In this document: piece after piece, positions 1-9,100 of the stretch
Layout of the letters: every line of letters begins with the position of its first letter
Position numbering within the stretch: the stretch's first letter is position 1
From: Phytopythium helicoides
Lineage: Eukaryota > Oomycota > Peronosporomycetes > Pythiales > Pythiaceae
DNA length: 64,000 nt
Direction: 5' to 3'
Assembly: GCA_024867545.1 (NCBI GenBank)
Contig: JANFNE010000040.1
Location: forward strand, 413,266-477,265
Notes under the pieces: generated by a model
Databases searched by the model: none
The model's input: only the letters and a program-made list of their open reading frames with translations
What the model was told of the DNA's origin: nothing
Made by a program: the position numbers and the translations under genes

Positions 1-696
1 CGTCGTCCACGATATTGCATTCCATGATGCAACGCCCCGCGGCGTTTTGACGTCGTCGGCGGCGGGTTTCCACGACTCGTTGCAGCTGCTCTCGCCCAGC
101 CGGCTCTCGTGTCTCTGTACTGGCTTCGTGTCGCGGTCGAGCGGTTTCCCGGTACGCAGCCTGCCTGGTGCGTACCGCGCGAAGTACTGACCGGCGGCTG
201 TCTTCAACTGGTCCACTACTGTCATGTACCACTGCTCATGCAGGCGGCACTGCACGCGTGGCAGCGCCTGTTTGTGCACAGAACTCCTCATCCTCGAGGT
301 GCTTGACAAAGTCGGCTGCTTCCTGCTCCCGCAAGCTTCTTGGATATGGTAACTCACTAAAACCCAGCTGTGCACGATGTGCTCTTCTGGCTCGCCGTCT
401 TGGTCCTCTCGGCGGATCAGATAGTTGTCATATCCCGCGGGCGCCAGGATCTGGGCGGGGCCTATCCATTGGTGCACGACTTTCGTCAATTCTTTTTCTC
501 TCGGATGATGATAGACCCAAGCTCGATCTCCTTTCTTGAACGTACGTCGAGCTCTAACGCGTCTGTTGTTGTACTTGGTCTGACGAGCTTGCTCTCGATC
601 AGTGGCAGCTGCAGCAATCTCGTGACTCGTCCTCAAGTGCCCAACCAGTTCCGTGTGGTGTTCAGGTAACGTTTTTGCTTCTTCTCGCAGTGCACC
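1..696 (-). pseudogene. Older Gypsy pol C-terminal fragment, copy 1
   Basis: Minus-strand reading frame, identical to the copy at 2253-2948 and running off the window start. It encodes the post-integrase tail of a Ty3/Gypsy polyprotein, with KKGDRAWVYHHPRE followed by WIGPAQILAP, the usual chromo/SH3-like end of integrase that follows a linker rich in basic residues. The frame is open right up to the LTR at 697, where it is cut by the element insertion. No active function is expected. Confidence 0.7.
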
Positions 697-1566
697 TGTG
701 GTGTAGCTAAATTACCACCGATAGCCAGGCCAGCGTGAAAGCTGCAGAAGATTTTACCAGGTGTGACCAGACAGCACTAGGGCTTCCTGGTAGTCGAGAT
801 GATACTTCCAGGTAGTCATAAAAGATATTACAGATATAGGCATACTGGCCTCATCCGGCGGCGCTTCAGCCGGAGTGCCGAGCGGACGCGAAGGAGCGTG
901 AAGCGTCGTCACGCGTGAAGGGTTGCAAGGTGGATTGCATAGAGGAAGGTCGCTTCACTTGCATATTGTATATGAGGACCGCCAAGAGTCGGCTAGGAAA
1001 AGGAAACGGCCATGCGCCGCTAGGAAACACTTAAATAGAGCAGAATCTTCCGGGTCTCCAACAAGCGCCGAGCGCCAACGAGGTGGGTAGGCGTAGACGT
1101 GGTTGATGGCTGCCGTGGGAACCTTTAGCAGGTGAAAGCTTGTGAGGGGACCACCGCGGCAGGCCAAGAGACGTGTGTGGTGCATAGGAAGAGAGGCCTG
1201 CGAAGTCCTAGCTGAGATCTAGGCGGTGATCGCTAGCTGGGGGTTCATTTCTGCCTCTAGCGGCTCGTAAACAGCGCGTGAGCGCTAGCTGCCACTCTTT
1301 AGTGGGGCTACGAGTTTTGGTGACGTATATATCTGTGTGTTGGTGCGGAGCCCTTTGCTCGTGGGCTCTGTATCGTTAGCTGGCACACCTGCTGGTGGTA
1401 TTCACCAGAACGCAACCCGGTCAGAATAGGGCAAGGACTCTAACGGGGAGACCAACGTCTGTCGGTCTAATCGGCGGGTCCACGCTTAAAAAGGCTGCTG
1501 TCGTTGACGGTGGCTGTTGTGTGGATTGGAGGTAGGTGTACGCCAAATACTAATCGCAATATCACA
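697..1566 (+). repeat. Extra LTR copy of Gypsy element 1
   Basis: An 870-bp LTR with TG...CA ends, starting TGTGGTGTAGCTAAATTACC and ending AATATCACA. It matches the element 1 LTRs at 2949-3818 and 15703-16572. It is preceded by CACC like the 5' LTR of element 1 but followed by CTGC, not CACC and not a primer binding site, so it lacks a matching target duplication. Confidence 0.9.
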
Positions 1567-2102
1567 CTGCTTTTTGCGATTTGGAGCTTGTTGACATGCT
1601 TTCCCAGGCACTAGATGGAGAGGGTTGTCAATAATGCATCGCTACAGTTATCAGGGGCAAGATATGTGCGAACGTGTACTCTGCCCCTCTTGCTCGAGAA
1701 GGAATGCATATGATGTCAGGCAATCCACCAAAAGCTCGGCGTTTTTACTTGGACCGCGCTACGCTGGTTCTACCGGAATTTGTTAATGAAAGTGTTTCCT
1801 GATGTTAAACCAAGCATTCAAAAGATTAGAAACGGTCAATGGGAGAGAAACCTTTTGCTCTTGGATTACTAGAGATGCTTCAATCAGAACGCCACGGTCG
1901 CTACTGCAAGCCCAAGCTCGACGCCGTTTTGCCAGATCTTGGGTCGACAACAGCTCTTTCGCTCGTCTCCTAGCCGCCATTCTGCGCCTCGGGTGCTCCC
2001 GCCCAACTCGTCGTTGAAGACGACTACAACGCAGCCGTCGTCAATGATCTTGTGCCACCCTCATTCGTACCGAAGATTCACGCTTCCTCGTGGCTCGCTG
2101 TG
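1567..2102. other. No gene recognised
   Basis: About 540 bp between the extra LTR and the Gypsy pol fragment. Only short frames without family features are seen. By position it could be the 3' untranslated end of the older minus-strand Gypsy element, but I see no LTR or polypurine tract that proves this. Confidence 0.5.
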
Positions 2103-2948
2103 CTACTTGTCGTGCTTGATCCTCGCTGCTGGTTGTAGCTCGTCCATGTTCGTCCTATTACACGTCTTCCCTACCGGCAGGCTCTTCCATGAGCCTGCCA
2201 GCTCGCCATAGCCGGTCATACTCGGCGGTGGCGATCCATCGTCGTGCTCCATCGTCGTCCACGATATTGCATTCCATGATGCAACGCCCCGCGGCGTTTT
2301 GACGTCGTCGGCGGCGGGTTTCCACGACTCGTTGCAGCTGCTCTCGCCCAGCCGGCTCTCGTGTCTCTGTACTGGCTTCGTGTCGCGGTCGAGCGGTTTC
2401 CCGGTACGCAGCCTGCCTGGTGCGTACCGCGCGAAGTACTGACCGGCGGCTGTCTTCAACTGGTCCACTACTGTCATGTACCACTGCTCATGCAGGCGGC
2501 ACTGCACGCGTGGCAGCGCCTGTTTGTGCACAGAACTCCTCATCCTCGAGGTGCTTGACAAAGTCGGCTGCTTCCTGCTCCCGCAAGCTTCTTGGATATG
2601 GTAACTCACTAAAACCCAGCTGTGCACGATGTGCTCTTCTGGCTCGCCGTCTTGGTCCTCTCGGCGGATCAGATAGTTGTCATATCCCGCGGGCGCCAGG
2701 ATCTGGGCGGGGCCTATCCATTGGTGCACGACTTTCGTCAATTCTTTTTCTCTCGGATGATGATAGACCCAAGCTCGATCTCCTTTCTTGAACGTACGTC
2801 GAGCTCTAACGCGTCTGTTGTTGTACTTGGTCTGACGAGCTTGCTCTCGATCAGTGGCAGCTGCAGCAATCTCGTGACTCGTCCTCAAGTGCCCAACCAG
2901 TTCCGTGTGGTGTTCAGGTAACGTTTTTGCTTCTTCTCGCAGTGCACC
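2103..2948 (-). pseudogene. Older Gypsy pol C-terminal fragment, copy 2 (target of element 1)
   Basis: Minus-strand frame that stops at 2103 and is open to the LTR junction at 2948. The part nearest the LTR reads as integrase tail (DREQARQTKYNNRRVRAR, then KKGDRAWVYHHPRE and QWIGPAQILAP); the distal part is arginine- and serine-rich. The first in-frame start in this piece is not ATG because the true N-terminus lies beyond the inserted element. The frame resumes at 16573 on the far side of element 1 once one CACC copy is removed, so this pol gene was the insertion target. Confidence 0.75.
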
Positions 2949-3818
2949 TGTGGTGTAGCTAAATTACCACCGATAGCCAGGCCAGCGTGAAAGCTGCAGA
3001 AGATTTTACCAGGTGTGACCAGACAGCACTAGGGCTTCCTGGTAGTCGAGATGATACTTCCAGGTAGTCATAAAAGATATTACAGATATAGGCATACTGG
3101 CCTCATCCGGCGGCGCTTCAGCCGGAGTGCCGAGCGGACGCGAAGGAGCGTGAAGCGTCGTCACGCGTGAAGGGTTGCAAGGTGGATTGCATAGAGGAAG
3201 GTCGCTTCACTTGCATATTGTATATGAGGACCGCCAAGAGTCGGCTAGGAAAAGGAAACGGCCATGCGCCGCTAGGAAACACTTAAATAGAGCAGAATCT
3301 TCCGGGTCTCCAACAAGCGCCGAGCGCCAACGAGGTGGGTAGGCGTAGACGTGGTTGATGGCTGCCGTGGGAACCTTTAGCAGGTGAAAGCTTGTGAGGG
3401 GACCACCGCGGCAGGCCAAGAGACGTGTGTGGTGCATAGGAAGAGAGGCCTGCGAAGTCCTAGCTGAGATCTAGGCGGTGATCGCTAGCTGGGGGTTCAT
3501 TTCTGCCTCTAGCGGCTCGTAAACAGCGCGTGAGCGCTAGCTGCCACTCTTTAGTGGGGCTACGAGTTTTGGTGACGTATATATCTGTGTGTTGGTGCGG
3601 AGCCCTTTGCTCGTGGGCCCTGTATCGTTAGCTGGCACACCTGCTGGTGGTATTCACCAGAACGCAACCCGGTCAGAATAGGGCAAGGACTCTAACGGGG
3701 AGACCAACGTCTGTCGGTCTAATCGGCGGGTCCACGCTTAAAAAGGCTGCTGTCGTTGACGGTGGCTGTTGTGTGGATTGGAGGTAGGTGTACGCCAAAT
3801 ACTAATCGCAATATCACA
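2949..3818 (+). repeat. 5' LTR of element 1
   Basis: 870 bp, TGTGG...ATCACA, followed by a two-base spacer and the primer binding site. Preceded by the CACC target duplication. Confidence 0.95.
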
Positions 3819-3820
3819 AC

Positions 3821-3838
3821 TGGTGCGCATGCCCGGAT
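3821..3838 (+). other. Primer binding site of element 1
   Basis: TGGTGCGCATGCCCGGAT starts two bases after the LTR. Its complement ends CCA and divides cleanly into a T-stem strand, a 7-nt acceptor strand CATGCGC and a discriminator A, as expected for a full-length tRNA 3' end. The same 18 bases recur at 50386-50403 in element 2. It is not the initiator-methionine type. The ATG inside it (3829) is in frame with gag. Confidence 0.8.
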
Positions 3839-3915
3839 TGTGCTCTGGTTGTTTGCTTCCTACAGGTCCGTCAGCTAACAAAAACAACCAACAAGTACGA
3901 GCGAGAGAGAGAGAG

Positions 3916-6150
3916 ATGGTCAAGGCAAAATTCAGTGCGAACACTCCAGCTACGCCAGTCAAGGGTTCGAGTTCGGCGACGGCCGGAGTTTCATCCAAGG
4001 CAGGCTCAGCTAGCGCGGCCAACCCGACGGGGAAGAGCGCGTCAACTGGGAGTGGCGACGAGAGTGACCACTGGGAGGGTCGCCTTGACGAAGATGAAGA
4101 AATGGAAGAAGAGAAGGCCAAGGTGACAAGTGGCAAAGCAACAGGGGTGAAGTCGACGGGACGTTCAACCAGCCAAGCGAAGGCAGGTGGAATGACTCGC
4201 GACGAATTTTACTACGCGGGCACCGATGTTCCAGCTAACACCCCAGCTGCGAACAAGGTGGTTGGCCGAACGGTCAACATGATGTGGAAATCCCCGTGGA
4301 TGAGGCTCTTTGAGCCTGAACTGGTACTTCATCCGGACTATCCCGCCCTCTGGAAGGAAATTTGGACTCACATTGACGAAGTTGGGATCCGGAAGGTGGC
4401 CGAAAACACCATCGAGGTGCTGAGGTGCCTTGGATGCAAGGTAGGAAGAGTGCCGCATCAAACTGAACTAGACGAGATCAAGATACAAGATGCGCGCTGG
4501 GAGCTGGGTTCGTGGAAGCTGCAAATTCTTCAAGCTTTAGGATGGACGACCGAGCGTGGTCCCCATGGAATGCCTCCACCGAGCACGGCAAAATCTCAGC
4601 TGGCGATGCCAACGAGCGCGAATCAGCCCACACCAGATACTGTTGGACCAACCGCGCAGAAAGCTACCCAAAGGCTTGCAATAGCTTCACCAAATGAGAC
4701 AGAGCTCAAGCCAACACGTCTGGACTTCAACACGCCAAGCATCAACAGCGGTAGTAACCATGGCGGTAACACCTCATCCGGCTTCTTAGGGAAAGGATCA
4801 CACCCATCGGTACTCAGTGTATCGATGATGGATGTGGATAGCGACGACGACTACAATCCGATGGATCAGTTCCAAGAGCTACGCGAGATGGCCTCCAACA
4901 ACTATCAGCCAGCTGGTTCAGCTGGAAACACGATGATGGTAAGCACTCCAGTGCCGCTCGACAAGATCGAGCTCTTCTACGGCGACCGAAACCGCAGTGA
5001 TGAAGCGATGACCTGGCTGAAGACTTTTGTAGTAACAATGAAGATGACTCAGCTACCTCCCGATCAATGGATTGCAGCGTTTGAACTGCGCTTACGCAGT
5101 GGAGCTCTGCACTGGTTCAAGCAGTTGAGCAGACGCACGTCCCGCAAGTGGGAACTGTTGTCGGAAGCCTTTATCCGTTACTATGGCGTCAGCCGGTCGA
5201 CAACCGCCGAAACTCAGTATTACAACGCTCATCGCCGGAGCAATGAACACATTCTGGACTACTTACTCCGCCTAAACCACTACGCGAGGCGTGCAAAGGT
5301 CAATTACAGCAAGAGCGAGCGCGGGAAAGAGCACATCCGCCAATTCCTGTCCACATGCGGTGATGATGAGCTAATGGATCGATTCTACTATATGCAACTG
5401 GCAGATATAGACCAACTCGGTGATATGATCCGCATGAAGCTGCACGGAGACGAATCTAAACGACGCCGAGGAGGCTCAAGCCGCTCCCGTGAGGCCAGTT
5501 CGCGGGATGAGAGCTCTCGCCGCGATCGCCACCGGGATGACTCCCGACATCAGCCGCGAGTCACTCTGGCTGATGCTTCACTGGACGATTTAAGAGGAGA
5601 ACTACGCGCTCGAGAGGAGGAATACACTTTCCGCAGTCGCGGACCAGCTACAAGTGCAAATCCCAGTCAGTGGCGCGCACACGATCGCTTCATTGATGAC
5701 TATTCGGACGATGAAGACGAGGACGATCACTATCTAGACTCGGCACAAGCGGAGGAAAACGACCGTCGTCCGGATGGAAATGATCCCGACTCTCGGCGGA
5801 CGAATGAATACCGCCGACAAACCGACAGAGCTTATCCGGGACAAAGAAGCCCCTACAATCCTCAGCTAGCGCAGTATGGGCGCGGTCAATACGGGCAATA
5901 CAACTCCCAATACCCTCGCAGCCCTCGACGGGACAATTATCAGCCAGATATAATCTGCGGTGCATGCGGTGGCAAGAACCACCACGCACACGAATGTCGC
6001 AAGCGCTGTCCAGCTTGCGGACTCGTCCACCGACCTGGTGAGTGCGAGAAAATGCAGCAAATGTCGGCTCTGATGAAGTTTGTAGCGCGAAAGTTCAAGG
6101 ATGACGACTTACCAGATGAGATCAAGGAGATCCGAGGCCATTTAAACTAG
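3916..6150 (+). CDS. gag: Gag polyprotein of Gypsy element 1
   Basis: Structural protein that packages the element RNA into virus-like particles in the cytoplasm. The ATG at 3916 (MVKAKFSANTPATP) gives 744 aa; the frame is also open upstream to an ATG inside the primer binding site (3829), so the start is uncertain. A low-complexity acidic N-terminal half is followed by a retrotransposon gag core around residues 350-510 (ELFYGDRNRSDEAMTWLKTF, then ALHWFKQL). An arginine/aspartate-rich linker follows. The C-terminus holds two zinc knuckles: CGACGGKNHHAHEC (CX2CX4HX4C) and CPACGLVHRPGEC (CX2CX3HX4C). It ends at TAG 6148-6150, directly after the slippery heptamer that gives access to pol. Confidence 0.92.
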   Translation: MVKAKFSANTPATPVKGSSSATAGVSSKAGSASAANPTGKSASTGSGDESDHWEGRLDEDEEMEEEKAKVTSGKATGVKSTGRSTSQAKAGGMTRDEFYYAGTDVPANTPAANKVVGRTVNMMWKSPWMRLFEPELVLHPDYPALWKEIWTHIDEVGIRKVAENTIEVLRCLGCKVGRVPHQTELDEIKIQDARWELGSWKLQILQALGWTTERGPHGMPPPSTAKSQLAMPTSANQPTPDTVGPTAQKATQRLAIASPNETELKPTRLDFNTPSINSGSNHGGNTSSGFLGKGSHPSVLSVSMMDVDSDDDYNPMDQFQELREMASNNYQPAGSAGNTMMVSTPVPLDKIELFYGDRNRSDEAMTWLKTFVVTMKMTQLPPDQWIAAFELRLRSGALHWFKQLSRRTSRKWELLSEAFIRYYGVSRSTTAETQYYNAHRRSNEHILDYLLRLNHYARRAKVNYSKSERGKEHIRQFLSTCGDDELMDRFYYMQLADIDQLGDMIRMKLHGDESKRRRGGSSRSREASSRDESSRRDRHRDDSRHQPRVTLADASLDDLRGELRAREEEYTFRSRGPATSANPSQWRAHDRFIDDYSDDEDEDDHYLDSAQAEENDRRPDGNDPDSRRTNEYRRQTDRAYPGQRSPYNPQLAQYGRGQYGQYNSQYPRSPRRDNYQPDIICGACGGKNHHAHECRKRCPACGLVHRPGECEKMQQMSALMKFVARKFKDDDLPDEIKEIRGHLN

Positions 6151-6190
6151 CAAGCCCGCCAACTGCAACTGGGTTGGTCACCAGCGGGCT
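6141..6190 (+). promoter_or_regulatory. Programmed -1 ribosomal frameshift signal, gag to pol
   Basis: TTTAAAC at 6141-6147 is a canonical X XXY YYZ heptamer and is in the right phase (gag codons TTA, AAC, then TAG stop). Slipping back one base enters the pol frame, which is open from 6120. After a 5-nt spacer, AGCCCGC (6153-6159) pairs perfectly with GCGGGCT (6184-6190); inside it CAAC (6160-6163) can pair with GTTG (6173-6176). Slippery site, spacing and downstream stem all fit a working -1 signal. Confidence 0.85.
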
Positions 6191-9100
6191 GCCACAGTTA
6201 TCTGAGCCTGTGATGGAAGCACACTATGTGTGTGCCTATCTGGGTGACGAAAAATGGCTGGATGAGTCGTCAGATGATAAGAGAAGTGAACAATGTGGGA
6301 AAAATGAAGAGAGAAGTGACCGCGACTGCGCAAATGAGAATGCGCAAGTGTGGAAGTTGTTTGAGAAGGGTGCCAGAGCACCGGATGAGACTAGAGTGTC
6401 GAAAAATGGCGCAGGAATGAGTTTGAGGTGTGCCACAGTCAGACAAGACGATGGAAGTCGGTCTGGTTGGGGCAATGGAGGTGAATTGAAGGAGATGGTG
6501 CTTCACGCGAACGAAGTGCGTGGTTGGTGGTCGCAGAAGAAGTTTGATCGAAGAATCAGGATGCGTGCATTAATCTCCGGTGCCATTAATGACCAGCGAA
6601 CACGGATATTGCTGGATACAGGAGCAAACATCAGCGTGGTTAGTGCCAAGTTTGCTCGCCAACACCAGCTAAGACGATATGCACGTACCGACAAGAGTGT
6701 GAGCGTAAAAGGATTCACCAATGGTCAGCTAGGTACTCAAGAGCGCGTTCTGGTGAAAATCACGCTTGGATGGAATGTTGTTTATGGCTTTGAAGTGTGG
6801 ATTATGGATCACGAAGCAGGTGTTGATGTTGTGCTTGGTACCGACTTTATGATCCCGGCCGGAGTTCGGTTGGACTTGTTCGATGGAACTGCTCAAGTTC
6901 CTGATGAGATTGTGATACCGCTACTAAAAACTGCAAGTATGAAAGAGAATGAACCAAGAATTGAGGTCACGAGTGGGCCTACACACACAATGCTAATATC
7001 AGCACATGAAGTCGAGAGTTTCACTGTTCGGCGAAGTATGCACCCGTCAATCGATACTCACGAGTTGTGGGTCCGAAGAACACATAAACTAGTGCCTACA
7101 GTCGTATGGGGCGGGCAACATCGTGTAAAGAAGGTGTTACTCACGAATGTGACGGCAGAGTCATGTTCATGCCCCGCCCACTACGTGTTCTTAGCGTGGG
7201 TCCCGATCGGGATGCTGCCTAGGAGCAGTGGGTTTGTGAGAGTGCGTTCGCGTCGATACACCGACTGGCAGGTGCTAGCATTCGAGTCGGCGCGGGACAA
7301 GACGCTGTTGAAGCGTCAACAAGCGATCTACGAAGACTGGCTGCGCTCACAGCCGCGCGCAGTTGAGCGCCACGCGTACAGTGTACCGAGGAGCATTCAG
7401 CAGCGAGATGGACTCTGGCAGCAAAGACACGCAGTGTTTACTCCCAATGATTGCGCGGAGGAGACGGGCGGACTAGCCCGTCTCCAGGAGGATGGTGAGC
7501 GACACGTGAGCGAGATTAACGAATTAATCGAGGAGCACAGACGTGCGCCCGGTACCACCGGGGGCAGTCGGGACACGCACCCGGCGATACAGGAAGACGG
7601 GGACGAACAGCCCGTCGAAATGGAGCTCGAGAGGCGGTACCTTGCTGCCGCGCAAGCAGAAATGTCTGCTGAGAGCCTCGACGAAGGCTGTACGTACGAA
7701 CACGAAGGGAATGAGATAGTATTCGAGGATTACGCCCACGAGCTCGCGTTTTTGCCCGAGGTTGGTGGTGTAGAAAGCACCGAGCTTGACTATGGGGGTG
7801 GAAACGTAGTCAACCCCGACCTGGACGACGATCAACAGTGCAGACTGGTGGAGACGCTTCGGAAGCACGAAACGATAATGATAGCGAGCGGCAACGCACT
7901 ACCGCCACCAGCATACGGTGTCGTGTGTGATATCAATGTCGAAGGCCACCCGCCAATCAAGCAGAGATCGCGGCGGGTGCCGCTGAAGTACTTGGGCAAA
8001 CTGTACGAGCTATTGAAGGGATTATTATCAGCAGGCTTAATTGCCTTCTCGGATAGTGAATGGGCATCGCCGATTGTGATAGTGCCGAAGAAGAACGGTA
8101 CTGATATACGCTTGTGCATCGACTATAAGCGAGTCAACGCAGTTACAGTGGCGATAGAGTACAGTATGCCGCTAGCTGACGATCTACTCACCGAACTTGA
8201 AGCGTACCGATGGTTTTGTTCATTGGACGCAGCTAGCGGATTCTGGGCGACAATAATGACACTACGAGCACGGAGAATCTCAGCTTTTATCTGCCCATTG
8301 GGTCATTTTGAATGGCTGAGAATGCCGTTCGGTCTAAAAAACGCACACATGATCTACCAACGGATGATAGATAATGCTCTATGGGGATACGTCCAACCGA
8401 TCGGCGGATGGGAGTTGTTTGCGGAGAAAGTAGCCACGGCTGAGGCTGAAGCCAAGAATCGACGAGACCAAATGACGCAAAACGCAGATGACAGTAATGT
8501 GACTCTGCCAAAGTACGAGAAGGACCTCTTGGAGTCTGGATTGCTGCTCCAAGCTGGCGTATTAGACGATTTGATGAGCCAACCGGAGACGGACATGTTC
8601 ACACACGGAGAATCAGACCAATCCAATCATGTACCGGTCTTTGGAAGGCGTTCGTTCGTGGATGACATTTGCTTCGGAGGGGCGACCTTCGATGAATGCT
8701 TACATACACTGGATAAGCTGCTCACACGCTTTGAGGAGTGTCGGATTAGCATCAGCTTCACCAAAAGCCTATTTTGCAAACGAAAGGTGACCTTCCTGTC
8801 GCACGTCGTGTCTGATGAGGGGATTGCGGCTGATCCAAAAAAGCTCGATGGCATCTGCAAGTTGCCATTCCCTACCAGCAAAAAGGGAATGCAGTCATTC
8901 CTAGGGGCGTTGAACTACTATAGTCGCTTCATACAGGACCTACCTGTCTACGGAGGGGTTTTGTACCGGCTGAGAGAGGAAGATTTCGGTCCGAATGGTG
9001 ATTTGACCACGGCTAAAGCTGCGTTTGAGGTGCTCAAGAAAAATATTGCTGACGCTCCGCTGCTGGTACATTTCAAAGAGGAACAAGACGTGCATGTGAT

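Larger units (their letters stand above)
1..1566. repeat. Direct duplication of 2253-3818
   Basis: Bases 1-1566 are repeated at 2253-3818 at a constant offset of 2,252 bp. Both copies hold the same Gypsy pol tail (minus strand) followed by the same 870-bp LTR; I noticed only one base difference inside the LTRs (ctc versus ccc in the segment after ctcgtggg). The copy may begin before the window. The sequence after the first LTR (1567 on) is neither the primer binding site nor the 3' flank of element 1, so this is not a simple solo LTR. A segmental duplication, a recombination product or an assembly duplication would all fit. Confidence 0.9.

Noticed and set aside
955..1185. 76-aa frame inside the LTR, present three times
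   Set aside because: Present only because the LTR is repeated; no protein character.
697..1566. Simple solo LTR
   Set aside because: CACC is present on the left only; the right flank CTGC is unrelated.
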